This document shows, in pieces, positions 27,294 through 36,049 of a DNA stretch of 64,000 bases (position 1 is the stretch's first letter; the number at the start of each line of letters is the position of its first letter). Source of the stretch: Boseongicola sp. H5 (lineage in GTDB: Bacteria > Pseudomonadota > Alphaproteobacteria > Rhodobacterales > Rhodobacteraceae); NCBI GenBank assembly GCA_020622165.1, contig JACNMN010000002.1, forward strand, positions 522,996 to 586,995, read 5' to 3'. Below the pieces are notes generated by a model. That model searched no databases and was not told the DNA's origin. It saw nothing but the letters and a program-made list of their open reading frames with translations. Position numbers and translations under genes: made by a program.

Positions 27294-29675
27294 ATGCAGA
27301 CTGAACTCAAGACTGTGATCTGGTTCGAAACACTGTCCCGCGGAGATGTGGCACTGGTCGGGGGCAAGAACAGCTCCCTTGGCGAGATGGTGCAGCAGCT
27401 TGGCGCCAAGGGCATTCAGGTGCCGCCGGGATTTGCGACCACATCCGATGCCTTTCGCGAGTTCATCCGCGCCAACGAGCTGAACGCGCTCATCGCCGAT
27501 ACCATGGAGGATCTGGCCGCCCACAAGATCACGTTGCAGGAGGCCGGCTCCTCGATCCGCACCGCGATCGTCAAAGGCGACTGGCCCGAAGCGAGCCGCG
27601 CCGCGATTGTCGCGGCATATCACGAACTGTCGGAACGCTCCGGCCATTCGGACATTCCCGTTGCCGTCCGCTCCAGCGCCACAGCCGAGGACTTGCCGGA
27701 CGCCAGTTTTGCCGGCCAGCAGGAAACCTTCCTGAACGTGCGCGGGGAAGCGGCGTTGCTGGCGGCGTGTTCGCGCTGCTATGCCTCGCTGTTTACCGAC
27801 CGGGCGATCACCTATCGCCAGATCCAGGGGTTCGATCACAACCAGGTTGCCCTGTCGATCGGGGTGCAGCGCATGGTGCGCTCGGATATCGGCGGCTCCG
27901 GCGTGATGTTCTCGATCGATACGGAAACCGGCTTTGACAAGGTTGTGCTGATCAACGCGGCCTGGGGTCTTGGCGAAAACGTCGTTCAGGGCGCGGTGAA
28001 CCCGGACGAATACATGGTCTACAAACCGCTTCTGGATCAGCCCGATCTGGTGCCCATCGTCGAAAAGACACTGGGCGCGAAGGAAAAGAAGATGATCTAT
28101 GCGGGGCGGACCGGTGGCGACATCAAGAACGTTCCCACCTCCAGGGCGGAACGGGCCTCCTTCGTGCTGAGTGACGCGGAAATCCTCGAACTGGGTCGTC
28201 AGGCCGCCACGATCGAAGACCATTACGGTCAGCCGATGGACATGGAATGGGCCAAGGATGGCGAGACGGGCGAGCTTTTCATCGTTCAGGCCCGTCCGGA
28301 AACTGTGCAGTCGCGCGCGGACACCGGCGCGATGAAATCTTATACAATAAAAGAGGCCGGCCCGGTCATTCTGAAAGGTCTGAGTGTTGGGGCGGCAGTT
28401 GCGGCGGGCCGGATCTGCCTGATCGAACATGCCAGCGATATCGACCGTTTCGTCGATGGCGCCATTCTTGTCACCTCCACCACCGACCCGGACTGGGTGC
28501 CGATCATGAAGCGCGCCGCGGCGATTATCACCGATCACGGCGGGCGGACATCGCATGCGGCGATCGTCAGCCGGGAACTGGGCCTGCCCGCTATCGTCGG
28601 CACCGGCACCGCGACCCATGTGCTGCATGACGAACAGGAGGTGACGGTGGATTGCTCGGGCGGGGATGCAGGCCTGATCCATGCCGGCATCGCGGAGTAT
28701 GAGGTGGAGGAGCTTCGTCTCGATCATGTGCCGGAAACCAGGACCCGGATCATGCTGAACCTCGCCAACCCGTCCGCCGCCTTCCGCTGGTGGCGGCTGC
28801 CGTCGGAGGGGGTGGGGCTCGCGCGGATGGAGTTTGTGGTCAACAGCGCTGTTCAGGTCCACCCCATGGCGCTGGTGAACTACGACACTTTGCCCGATGA
28901 CGAGGTGAAGGCGCAGATCGAGGAGTTGACACAGGCCTACGATGTCAAGCCGGAGTTCTTTGTCGAGACACTGGCGCGCGGCCTGTCGCGGATATGCGCC
29001 GTTGCCTATCCGAAGCCGGTTATCATCCGGATGAGCGATTTCAAAACCAATGAATACGCGGAGCTTCTGGGCGGGCATGCGTTTGAGCCCAAGGAAGAAA
29101 ACCCGATGATCGGCTTTCGCGGCGCCTCCCGCTACTACTCGCCACGGTATCGGGAAGGTTTTGCGCTGGAATGCCGGGCCATCAAGATGCTGCGCGAGAA
29201 GATGGGGTTCGACAATGCCATCGTGATGATCCCGTTCTGCCGCACACCGGAGGAGGCCGACCGCGTGCTGGCGGTGATGGCCGAAAACGGGCTCGCGCGC
29301 GGCGAGAACGGTCTGCAGGTCTATGTCATGGGGGAGATCCCGTCCAATGTGATCCGGGCCGACGAATTTGCCGAACGGTTCGACGGGTTTTCCATCGGGT
29401 CCAATGACCTGACCCAGCTGACGCTTGGCATCGACCGTGACGGCGAAGAACTGGCCGATCTGTTCCGGGAGGATGACCCCGCCGTGATCTGGATGATCAA
29501 GACACTGATCGAACGCGCCCACGCCGCCGGAGCGAAGGTGGGACTTTGCGGTCAGGCGCCCAGCAACGACCCGGCCTTTGCCCGGCTGCTGGTGGAGGCG
29601 GGTATCGACACGATCTCGGTGACGCCGGACAGTTTCCTTGCGGTCAAGACCCATGTCGCCGAAGCGGAAAGCTGA
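27294..29675 (+). CDS. ppsA: Phosphoenolpyruvate synthase
   Basis: Converts pyruvate and ATP to phosphoenolpyruvate, AMP and phosphate for gluconeogenesis. 793 residues in three domains: N-terminal ATP-binding (about 8-345, VALVGGKNSSLGEM, AVRSSATAEDLPDASFAGQQ), a swivelling phosphohistidine domain with catalytic His421 (GGRTSHAAIVSRELG), and a C-terminal TIM barrel with VMGEIPSNV, FSIGSNDLTQLTLG and the Cys of GLCGQAPSNDP. Single gene with GAGGAGGGCG before the ATG. It fits growth on the acids degraded by the hut and beta-oxidation genes here. Confidence 0.96.
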   Translation: MQTELKTVIWFETLSRGDVALVGGKNSSLGEMVQQLGAKGIQVPPGFATTSDAFREFIRANELNALIADTMEDLAAHKITLQEAGSSIRTAIVKGDWPEASRAAIVAAYHELSERSGHSDIPVAVRSSATAEDLPDASFAGQQETFLNVRGEAALLAACSRCYASLFTDRAITYRQIQGFDHNQVALSIGVQRMVRSDIGGSGVMFSIDTETGFDKVVLINAAWGLGENVVQGAVNPDEYMVYKPLLDQPDLVPIVEKTLGAKEKKMIYAGRTGGDIKNVPTSRAERASFVLSDAEILELGRQAATIEDHYGQPMDMEWAKDGETGELFIVQARPETVQSRADTGAMKSYTIKEAGPVILKGLSVGAAVAAGRICLIEHASDIDRFVDGAILVTSTTDPDWVPIMKRAAAIITDHGGRTSHAAIVSRELGLPAIVGTGTATHVLHDEQEVTVDCSGGDAGLIHAGIAEYEVEELRLDHVPETRTRIMLNLANPSAAFRWWRLPSEGVGLARMEFVVNSAVQVHPMALVNYDTLPDDEVKAQIEELTQAYDVKPEFFVETLARGLSRICAVAYPKPVIIRMSDFKTNEYAELLGGHAFEPKEENPMIGFRGASRYYSPRYREGFALECRAIKMLREKMGFDNAIVMIPFCRTPEEADRVLAVMAENGLARGENGLQVYVMGEIPSNVIRADEFAERFDGFSIGSNDLTQLTLGIDRDGEELADLFREDDPAVIWMIKTLIERAHAAGAKVGLCGQAPSNDPAFARLLVEAGIDTISVTPDSFLAVKTHVAEAES

Positions 29676-29688
29676 CGGCCACGGATAT

Positions 29689-29724
29689 GCCGATCGGCGG
29701 TTGGAATGACACCTGCCGATCGGC
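29689..29724. repeat. Two copies of a 10-bp palindrome after ppsA
   Basis: GCCGATCGGC occurs at 29689-29698 and again at 29715-29724, 26 bases apart. Each copy is self-complementary and the two can also pair as a 10-bp hairpin around a 16-base loop. No U-run follows. It may act as a weak terminator for ppsA or a tandem operator for the glycosyltransferase gene that starts at 29762. Confidence 0.45.
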
Positions 29725-29761
29725 TAGACTGCGCTGATGCCATAACGGCCAGCGAGCGGAC

Positions 29762-30754
29762 ATGCCTTCAGATCAGCCCTTCAACGTTATCGTCGTCGCG
29801 CAAGCGGGCCGGCTGCAATACGAGGCTGCGCTTTTTGCGGCGTCCCTTCGCCAGTACAGCCCGGGCTTCAGCGGCCGGCTTTTCGTGGCCGAACCGCAGC
29901 CGGGCGCGTTATGGCCAAGGGATCCGCGCATCAATGACGAGGCCTTGCGACAGCTGTTCACGCGGCTCGACGTGGAGATACTGCCCTTTGAAAGCCGGCA
30001 TTTCGGCGACAGCTACCCCTATGGCAACAAGATCGAGGCATTGGCCGCGATGCCCGGGGGGCAGCCGTTTGTCTTTTTCGACACGGATACACTGATCACC
30101 GGAGATCTCTCCGATGTGCCGTTCGATTTCGCCAGACCCTCGGCCTCGCTCCGACGGGAGGGGACATGGCCGCAGATCGAGCTGTATGGTCCCGGCTACA
30201 CACAGATCTGGAGAGCTCTTTACGAGAAATTCGGTCTCGACTTCGAAAGCTCTCTCGACCTGACGGAGCCCGATGAATACTGGCGGCGGTATCTCTATTT
30301 CAACGCGGGCTTTTTCTTCTATGAATGTCCGCACAAATTCGGTGACCGCTTTCTGGAATATGCGCTTGCCATACGGGACGACCCGCCGGGCGAACTGGTC
30401 TGCCAGTCACTCTGGCCCTGGCTCGATCAGGTGGCGCTGCCGCTTGTCATTCATGCGCTTGGCGGCGGGCGCGAGGCGCTTGAGCCGGGCTGGCTTGACG
30501 GCAGGACCAGCTGCCACTACCGGCTTCTGCCCCTTCTCTATGCGCGCGAGCCACAATTCGTCATCGACGCGCTGGAGGATGTCTCCGCCCCGAACTGGAT
30601 CAAGAAGGTGCTGAAATCCTACGAGCCGATGAAACGGATGATCTATCAGGGCAAGGGACAGAAGGCGCGGGCGCTCTTCGACCGGGACAACCTGCCGCGC
30701 CGCGAACAGGCCATTCGCAACACGCTCAAGCGCGAGAATCTCTGGCTGCGCTGA
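29762..30754 (+). CDS. GT-A type glycosyltransferase-like protein
   Basis: 330 residues. The N-terminal VIVVAQAGRLQYEAALFAASLRQ and the metal-binding Asp107-Thr-Asp109 (FVFFDTDTLITGD) indicate a GT-A nucleotide-sugar transferase fold, near GT8-like families. LYFNAGFFFYECP and LDQVALPLVIHALGGG fit acceptor-site regions. No membrane helix. The acceptor is unknown; a cell-surface glycan is likely. Its last 29 bases overlap the convergent RidA-family gene. Confidence 0.75.
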   Translation: MPSDQPFNVIVVAQAGRLQYEAALFAASLRQYSPGFSGRLFVAEPQPGALWPRDPRINDEALRQLFTRLDVEILPFESRHFGDSYPYGNKIEALAAMPGGQPFVFFDTDTLITGDLSDVPFDFARPSASLRREGTWPQIELYGPGYTQIWRALYEKFGLDFESSLDLTEPDEYWRRYLYFNAGFFFYECPHKFGDRFLEYALAIRDDPPGELVCQSLWPWLDQVALPLVIHALGGGREALEPGWLDGRTSCHYRLLPLLYAREPQFVIDALEDVSAPNWIKKVLKSYEPMKRMIYQGKGQKARALFDRDNLPRREQAIRNTLKRENLWLR

Positions 30755-31133
30755 GCGGCGCCTGGCTCGGCAAAACGGCCGTCACCTCGATCTCGATGCG
30801 ATCCGCCGGGTCGATCAGTTTGGCCTCGATGATGGAGGCGGCGGGCGGATTCGCGCCAAAGGCGTCGCGCAGCAGCGGCGCGCAATGTTCGAGTTCCCGG
30901 ATATCGGTCAGGTAATATACGACGCGCACCACATGCTGCAGGTCTGTCCCCGCGTCCCGAAGCGCCGCATCGACGACCCGCAACGCAGAGGCGCATTGCC
31001 CAACGATATCCGTCGGCATGTCGTCGCTATGGGCGCAGGATCCGGCAACGTAGACCGTGCCACCGGCAACGACGGCACGGCAGTAGGAGAACCTGTCTTC
31101 GAAGGCGCTTCCCGATCGGATCCGCCGGATCAT
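30726..31133 (-). CDS. RidA/YjgF family protein
   Basis: 135 residues with the trimeric RidA fold: [56 protein letters not shown]. The Arg in ADRIEIE matches the conserved ligand-binding Arg of enamine/imine deaminases. RidA proteins clear reactive enamine intermediates, although this subgroup's substrate is not certain. The ATG overlaps the clpX stop by 4 bp, so it is translated with clpX. Its 3' end overlaps the glycosyltransferase gene by 29 bases. Confidence 0.85.
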   Translation of the reverse strand: MIRRIRSGSAFEDRFSYCRAVVAGGTVYVAGSCAHSDDMPTDIVGQCASALRVVDAALRDAGTDLQHVVRVVYYLTDIRELEHCAPLLRDAFGANPPAASIIEAKLIDPADRIEIEVTAVLPSQAPLSAARDSRA

Positions 31134-32395
31134 CCGGCGCTGGCCGGCTCTTCCTTCGAGCGTTCCGCGTAGATCAGCAAAGGCTGCGCGTCGGAGGTCA
31201 CGGCCTCCTCATTCACCACAACCTCTTCGACCCCGTCGGCACCCGGCAGATCAAACATGGTATCAAGCAGAATATCCTCCATGATCGAGCGCAAACCCCG
31301 TGCACCGGTCTTGCGGGCAATCGCGCGTTTCGCAATCGCGCCAAGGGCGTCATCGGTGAATTTCAGCTTGGCGTCTTCCAGTTCGAACAGCCGCTGATAC
31401 TGCTTCACAAGGGCATTCTTCGGCTGCGTCAGGATCGTGATCAGCGCATCCTCGTCCAGATCGGTCAGTGTGGCGATGACCGGCAGACGCCCCACGAATT
31501 CCGGGATCAGCCCGAATTTCAGAAGGTCTTCGGGTTCCAGCTCACCGAACATCTCTCCCACGCCACGGGTGTCGTTCTCCTTCACATCGGCGCCGAACCC
31601 GATGGCGGAGCCCTTGCCGCGTTGGGCGATGATCTTTTCAAGGCCGGCAAAGGCGCCGCCGCAGATGAACAGGATATTGGTCGTGTCGACCTGCAGGAAT
31701 TCCTGCTGCGGATGCTTGCGGCCGCCCTGCGGCGGCACGGAGGCCACGGTGCCTTCCATGATCTTCAGCAGCGCCTGCTGCACACCCTCGCCCGAGACGT
31801 CGCGGGTGATCGACGGGTTGTCGGACTTGCGGGTGATCTTGTCGACCTCGTCGATGTAGACGATGCCGCGCTGCGCGCGGTCCACATTGTATTCCGACGC
31901 CTGCAGCAGCTTCAGGATGATATTCTCCACATCCTCGCCCACATAGCCCGCTTCGGTCAGCGTGGTCGCATCGGCCATGGTGAAGGGAACGTCCAGAATC
32001 CGGGCCAGCGTCTGCGCCAGAAGCGTCTTGCCGCAGCCAGTGGGCCCGATCAGCAGGATGTTCGATTTGGCCAGTTCGATATCGGTTTTGCCGGCGTGGT
32101 TGAGACGCTTGTAGTGGTTGTGCACAGCGACCGACAAAACCCGTTTCGCGTGGCTTTGCCCGATCACGTAGTCATCGAGGACTTCGCAAATCTCCTTCGG
32201 GCTGGGCACACCATCGGTGGCTTTCAATCCCGCCGATTTCGTCTCTTCCCGGATGATATCCATGCAAAGCTCGACGCACTCATCGCAGATGAAGACGGTC
32301 GGCCCGGCAATCAGCTTGCGCACCTCGTGCTGGCTCTTGCCGCAAAACGAACAGTAAAGCGTGTTCTTCGAGTCATTGCCGGAGGAATTCGCCAT
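31130..32395 (-). CDS. clpX: ATP-dependent Clp protease ATP-binding subunit ClpX
   Basis: AAA+ unfoldase that feeds substrates to ClpP. 421 residues: an N-terminal zinc domain with Cys15/Cys18 and Cys37/Cys40 ([16 protein letters not shown]), Walker A at about 117-124 (GPTGCGKT), Walker [11 protein letters not shown], pore loop in EAGYVGED, and the ClpP-docking loop in GSAIGFGAD. It follows clpP on the same strand but a terminator lies between them, so it probably has its own promoter. Confidence 0.98.
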   Translation of the reverse strand: MANSSGNDSKNTLYCSFCGKSQHEVRKLIAGPTVFICDECVELCMDIIREETKSAGLKATDGVPSPKEICEVLDDYVIGQSHAKRVLSVAVHNHYKRLNHAGKTDIELAKSNILLIGPTGCGKTLLAQTLARILDVPFTMADATTLTEAGYVGEDVENIILKLLQASEYNVDRAQRGIVYIDEVDKITRKSDNPSITRDVSGEGVQQALLKIMEGTVASVPPQGGRKHPQQEFLQVDTTNILFICGGAFAGLEKIIAQRGKGSAIGFGADVKENDTRGVGEMFGELEPEDLLKFGLIPEFVGRLPVIATLTDLDEDALITILTQPKNALVKQYQRLFELEDAKLKFTDDALGAIAKRAIARKTGARGLRSIMEDILLDTMFDLPGADGVEEVVVNEEAVTSDAQPLLIYAERSKEEPASAG

Positions 32396-32504
32396 GTCAT
32401 CTACCTCAACGGGTTGTGTCCGGAGGCCCGCCCAAACCCGGATATGGGCCCTGTCTGGGATGCCGTTCCAAGCAGCCTAGAACAGCCCCCCGGCAGCCAC
32501 AACG

Positions 32505-32537
32505 CCAAAATGTCAGCCGCGGCGCTCACCCCGCGGC
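32505..32537 (-). terminator. Terminator between clpP and clpX
   Basis: Read leftward from clpP, GCCGCGG and CCGCGGC (32531-32537 and 32516-32522) form a 7-bp stem with an 8-base loop, followed closely by ATTTT (A-run near 32507). This looks like an intrinsic terminator 13 bases after the clpP stop, separating clpP from clpX transcription at least in part. Confidence 0.55.
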
Positions 32538-32549
32538 ATTGTGATATTA

Positions 32550-33179
32550 TCAACTCTTTGCGTCGTCGGTGGGACGATTTTCAAGAATTTCGTCGATATG
32601 GCCCCAAGCCTTGGCCTCTTCGGGAGACATGAACTTGTCGCGCTCAAGCGTGGCCTCGACGTCTTTCAGCGCGTTGCCGGTATGTTTGACATAGATGGCA
32701 TTGATCTGATCCTTGATCTTCTGCGTCTCGGCGGCATGGATCATGATGTCGGTGGCCTGACCCTGATAACCGCCCGAGGGCTGGTGCACCATGATCCGCG
32801 CGTTGGGCAGGGCGAACCGCATCCCGGCCTCCCCGGCGACGGACAGGATCGATCCCATCGAGGCCGCCTGCCCGACAACAAGGGTAGACACCTTGGGCTT
32901 GATGTACTGCATCGTGTCGTAGATCGACAGGCCCGAGGTCACCACCCCGCCGGGGGAGTTGATATACATCGAGATTTCCTTGGACGGGTTCTCCGCCTCC
33001 AGATGCAGAAGCTGCGCCACCACCAGCTGGCTCATCCCGTCATGGACCGGGCCATTGACGAAGATGATCCGCTCTTTCAGGAGCCGCGAGAAGATATCAT
33101 AGGCGCGTTCGCCCCGGCTGGTCTGTTCGACCACCATGGGCACGAGGTTGTTCTGGAAATAGTCTACGGGGTCTTGCAT
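32550..33179 (-). CDS. clpP: ATP-dependent Clp protease proteolytic subunit ClpP
   Basis: Serine protease that forms the tetradecameric chamber used by ClpX and ClpA. 209 residues with catalytic Ser107 ([10 protein letters not shown]), His132 (MVHQPSGG) and a C-terminal Asp near residue 183. [18 protein letters not shown] is the conserved strand-helix region. The start [20 protein letters not shown] is typical of alphaproteobacterial ClpP. GGCAGGACCCG precedes the ATG. Confidence 0.98.
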   Translation of the reverse strand: MQDPVDYFQNNLVPMVVEQTSRGERAYDIFSRLLKERIIFVNGPVHDGMSQLVVAQLLHLEAENPSKEISMYINSPGGVVTSGLSIYDTMQYIKPKVSTLVVGQAASMGSILSVAGEAGMRFALPNARIMVHQPSGGYQGQATDIMIHAAETQKIKDQINAIYVKHTGNALKDVEATLERDKFMSPEEAKAWGHIDEILENRPTDDAKS

Positions 33180-33232
33180 CGGGTCCTGCCTGTCTGATCT
33201 CGGAGATGTCTTATGTGCTTACGGTTAAGAGA

Positions 33233-33262
33233 GTCTTAGTTGTGGGCCACCTAGGCTTCAAG
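33233..33262 (-). promoter_or_regulatory. Possible heat-shock (RpoH-type) promoter of clpP
   Basis: On the minus strand CTTGAAG (33262-33256) is followed after 16 bases by CTAAGAC (33239-33233), about 54 bases before the clpP start. CTTGAA-type -35 boxes are the mark of RpoH promoters in alphaproteobacteria. The -10 part is only a fair match, so this is tentative. Confidence 0.35.
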
Positions 33263-33324
33263 AGGCGCCTGGTTGACACGACTTCCGGCTTGGGGAAAAA
33301 GGCTCCCGAGTTTGGAGGGCCGCC

Positions 33325-33993
33325 ATGGTTCGCGCATCGTCTCAGACACTTGGATCGGAATGCAGCGCGAATGAACGCCAGGCCCTGGCCGATCTGTTGC
33401 GGGAAAACACACTTTCCGCCGCCCATCTGGAGATCGGCACCGCAGCAGGCGGCACGCTGAAGGAACTGATCAACTGCTATCCTGACCCTGCGACCAGACC
33501 GGATTTCTATGTGATCGATCCGTTCACCTACTATCCGGATCAGTTTGCAAAGGTGGTCAGGAACCTGCGGTCCGCGGGCATCGACCCCGAGACGGTCACC
33601 TTCTGGGAAGGCACCACCCATACCTATCTCAAGGCGGCGCGCCACGATGGCATCCGCTTCGATTTCGTCTTCATCGACGGAGATCACCGGCATTACCCGG
33701 TTTTGGTCGATCTCCAATGAGCCGATCTGGTCAATCCTGGCGGGTTCATCTGCCTCCACGACCGGTTCGAGAAGTTTCCGGGCGTGGGATGGGCAATCGA
33801 CGATGTCCTTTCCAGAAACCCGGCATACGAACTGGTTACCCAGGTCGATACTCTGGTCATTCTGAAAAAGACGCGTGCCGCGACGTCCCCCGCCGTCAGA
33901 TACCGGGATCTGATCCGCGCGAGGTTGCGGCAGCGCTTGTTCAAGCACGGGCGCAGCATTCGCAAGCGGATGGGTCGGAACCGCGCGGCCTGA
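33325..33993 (+). pseudogene. Class I methyltransferase gene interrupted by an in-frame TGA
   Basis: Codons 1-131 read as the front of a Methyltransf_24-like SAM methyltransferase: HLEIGTAAGGTLKEL (motif I), FYVIDPFTYYP, and FVFIDGDHRHYPVLVDLQ. A TGA at 33718-33720 stops translation. In the same frame the code continues ADLVNPGGFICLHDRF, GVGWAIDDVL and a basic end, stopping at 33993, which is the expected rest of the fold. A single change from CGA (Arg) or TGG (Trp) would explain it. Readthrough is possible but there is no evidence for it. Confidence 0.75.
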
Positions 33994-34099
33994 GCGGCCA
34001 TAACCCGCGTTATGCTGCATCACATCTGACATTCGCGTCCCTCTTCCCTGTTGCCGATGGTCATATCGACCGATGTGCCGGCCTGCCGGAAGCTCTCGG

Positions 34100-34143
34100 T
34101 TGACAGAATCGTAAGCAGATACTTACGGTAAGTTATGACTTAC
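34100..34143 (+). promoter_or_regulatory. Promoter and tandem operators of the ArsR-family gene
   Basis: A perfect TTGACA lies at 34100-34105. Two palindromes of the form GTAAG-N6-CTTAC follow at 34111-34126 and 34128-34143, 17 bases apart centre to centre. The second covers the ATG (34135-34137). A 17-18-base spacer puts the -10 around 34123-34129, inside the first palindrome, so transcription could begin at or next to the AUG. Binding of the encoded regulator to its own promoter is inferred. Confidence 0.65.
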
Positions 34144-34479
34144 ACAAGCCCCAACCCCGAAACCGCGATTGCCGCTCTTGGGGATCCGACCCGCCGGGCG
34201 ATTGTCGAACGGCTCCGCCATGGCGCCCTGCCCGTGGGGGAGCTGGCGCACGGATTGACCGTCAGCCGGCCGGCCGTGTCGCAGCATCTCAAGGTGCTCA
34301 GCGATACGGGGCTTCTGGAGGTCATGCCGCAGGGCACACGCCGCGTCTATGCGCTTGCGCCGGAGGGCGTGGCCGCGTTGCGCCGCTATCTCGATGCCCT
34401 CTGGGACGACGCGCTCACCGCTTTCGCAGCGGAGGCCAGGCGCCGCACATCCCCCCCTGATACGGAGACACCCGAATGA
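34135..34479 (+). CDS. ArsR/SmtB-family transcriptional regulator
   Basis: 114 residues with a winged helix-turn-helix: AIAALGDPTRRAIVERLRH, VGELAHGLTVSRPAVSQHLKVLSDTGLL, and a beta wing GTRRVYALAP. It lacks the Cys-based metal sites (CVCxxC) of arsenic sensors, placing it with the non-metal ArsR subgroup that is typically paired with SRPBCC proteins. There is no good ribosome-binding site before the ATG, in line with a leaderless start. It overlaps the next gene by 4 bp. Confidence 0.88.
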   Translation: MTYTSPNPETAIAALGDPTRRAIVERLRHGALPVGELAHGLTVSRPAVSQHLKVLSDTGLLEVMPQGTRRVYALAPEGVAALRRYLDALWDDALTAFAAEARRRTSPPDTETPE

Positions 34480-34937
34480 CCGACCCGATCCACAAGACCG
34501 TTCATGTCCCGCTTCCGCCCGACAAGGCCTTCGATCTCTTCACCGAAGACATGGCCAGCTGGTGGCCGCTGGACAGCCATTCCCTTTCCGCCCGAGACGG
34601 GAAACCCGCCGCGGATGTGGTGGTCGAGCCGCACGAAGGCGGCCGTATCCTCGAAACCCATCCCGATGGCCGAACCGACCCATGGGCGACCGTCACCGCA
34701 TGGGAACCGGGCGCGAAGCTCGCGCTTGACTGGTATGTCGGCCGCGACCCGGCCGAGGCGACACAGATCACCGTCGTCTTCACCGCCGACGGGCCCGGCA
34801 CGCGGGTCGATCTGACCCATGCCGGGTTCGAGATGCTGGCCAGTGCCGCGACCGAGACCATGCTTGGTTATCGCTCCGGATGGGACCATGTGCTTTGCGC
34901 CTGCTACGGCGACGCATGCCGGAAACGCGCAGCCTAG
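34476..34937 (+). CDS. SRPBCC (AHSA1-like) domain protein
   Basis: 153 residues of the START/Bet v1-like fold: TVHVPLPPDKAFDLFTEDMASWWPL at the start, ADVVVEPHEGGRI, PWATVTAWEPGAKLALDWY, and TRVDLTHAGFEMLA near the end. Such proteins bind hydrophobic ligands and are often encoded directly after an ArsR regulator, as here (ATGA overlap). Its ligand is unknown. Its TAG shares a CTAG with the convergent znuA stop. Confidence 0.85.
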   Translation: MTDPIHKTVHVPLPPDKAFDLFTEDMASWWPLDSHSLSARDGKPAADVVVEPHEGGRILETHPDGRTDPWATVTAWEPGAKLALDWYVGRDPAEATQITVVFTADGPGTRVDLTHAGFEMLASAATETMLGYRSGWDHVLCACYGDACRKRAA

Positions 34938-35965
34938 CCGCAGGAGGCGAAGCTTTCGGTCATGGCGCGCATCAGCGCCGGATAAAGCTCGGGGCCCGGT
35001 TCCAGCTGCGCCCCCAACGGGTCGATCACCGCCGTTCTGGCCGGTGTATCCTCTGTGACCGCCGCCACGATCCGGGGGTCGAATTGCGGCTCGGCAAAGA
35101 CGCAGATCGCACCCAATCCGCCAATCCGGTCGCGGATCTCGGCCACCCGCGCGGCCGACGGCGCCTCCGCCTCGGACAGGGAAATCGCGCCGATCGGGGC
35201 AAGACCGAAGGCGGTCTCGAAATACTGATAGGCATCGTGGAAAACCACGAATTGCGGCTGCACGCCGGCGCCGAACCGCTCCGCGATCTCGGCCTGCAAC
35301 TGTGTGAGTTCCGCTTCTGCCGCGCGGGCATTTGCCTGATAGACGGCGGCGTTGGCCGGATCCATGTCCGCCAGCCGGTCCGCGATCACACCGGTCCAGA
35401 GGATCGCGTTGGCCGGATCGAGCCAGCCATGGGGGTCCATGCCGGAATGGTCATGATCATGGTGATGGTCGTCATGGGCAGCAGTTTCATGGGCTGCAGT
35501 TTCATGGGCGTCGTGATCATGGTCGTCATGCGCGTGGCTGTCGTGGTCATGTGCGGTATCGTCACCGTGATCCGCTGCATGATCGTGGTCATGGTCATGA
35601 TCGCCGCCCACGCTCTCGCGATAGGCATGCGTCACAGCCCCCTCCACAGCCATCAACTCCACTAACTCGGCCCGTTCTGCCAGTGCGCTCATCGAACCCG
35701 CCAAGGCCGGGGTCAACGCCTCCCCCACCCAGATCACAAGGTCCGCCTCCGCCAGAGCGGCGGCCTGGGATGGACGTAGCGCGAAGTCATGCGGCGAGGT
35801 GGCGCCATCCACCAGCAGATCGGGCGTTCCGACCCCCTCCATCACCCGCGCGGTGAGCGAATGCACAGGCGGAATATCGGTGACGATTCGGGGGGTATCC
35901 GCCCAAGCGGCACCGACGGAAACCGAAAGGACAACGGCGCAAAAGGGGAAGATTTGGATGGACAT
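34934..35965 (-). CDS. znuA: Zinc ABC transporter substrate-binding protein ZnuA
   Basis: Periplasmic zinc-capture protein of the ZnuABC importer. 343 residues: signal peptide (about 1-22, ending GAAWA), cluster A-I SBP fold with IPPVHSLTARVM, DGATSPHDFALRPSQAAAL, and a long His/Asp-rich loop at about 120-175 with repeated AHETA and HDHDH units. This loop is the zinc-acquiring segment of ZnuA. AGGAGAG lies about 10 bases before the ATG. It is divergent from zur across an 84-base gap holding a palindrome. Confidence 0.95.
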   Translation of the reverse strand: MSIQIFPFCAVVLSVSVGAAWADTPRIVTDIPPVHSLTARVMEGVGTPDLLVDGATSPHDFALRPSQAAALAEADLVIWVGEALTPALAGSMSALAERAELVELMAVEGAVTHAYRESVGGDHDHDHDHAADHGDDTAHDHDSHAHDDHDHDAHETAAHETAAHDDHHHDHDHSGMDPHGWLDPANAILWTGVIADRLADMDPANAAVYQANARAAEAELTQLQAEIAERFGAGVQPQFVVFHDAYQYFETAFGLAPIGAISLSEAEAPSAARVAEIRDRIGGLGAICVFAEPQFDPRIVAAVTEDTPARTAVIDPLGAQLEPGPELYPALMRAMTESFASCG

Positions 35966-36006
35966 GGCATGGCTCTCCTGTCAGAAGTCGGAGAACTCCT
36001 ATATGG

Positions 36007-36020
36007 TATGTTATAACATA
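36007..36020. promoter_or_regulatory. Zur box between znuA and zur
   Basis: TATGTTATAACATA is a perfect 14-base palindrome centred between the divergent znuA and zur genes, with partial extension on both sides. Alphaproteobacterial Zur sites have GTTATAATATAAC-like cores, so one dimer site probably controls znuA and zur-znuC-znuB together. Confidence 0.8.
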
Positions 36021-36049
36021 TCAATACCTCACGTGACGGATCCTGCCCG

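Noticed and set aside
33718..33720. TGA as a selenocysteine codon
   Set aside because: The codon falls at a position where no Cys is expected in this methyltransferase fold, and no selenium genes or hairpin were identified.
33211..34032. 273-codon minus-strand open frame across the methyltransferase pseudogene
   Set aside because: The plus frame has recognisable methyltransferase motifs on both sides of the TGA; the minus translation matches nothing and runs into the clpP promoter.
35440..35610. Short repeated units that could look like a CRISPR or tandem repeat
   Set aside because: They are the codons of the His/Asp-rich loop of ZnuA; spacing is irregular and there are no spacers.
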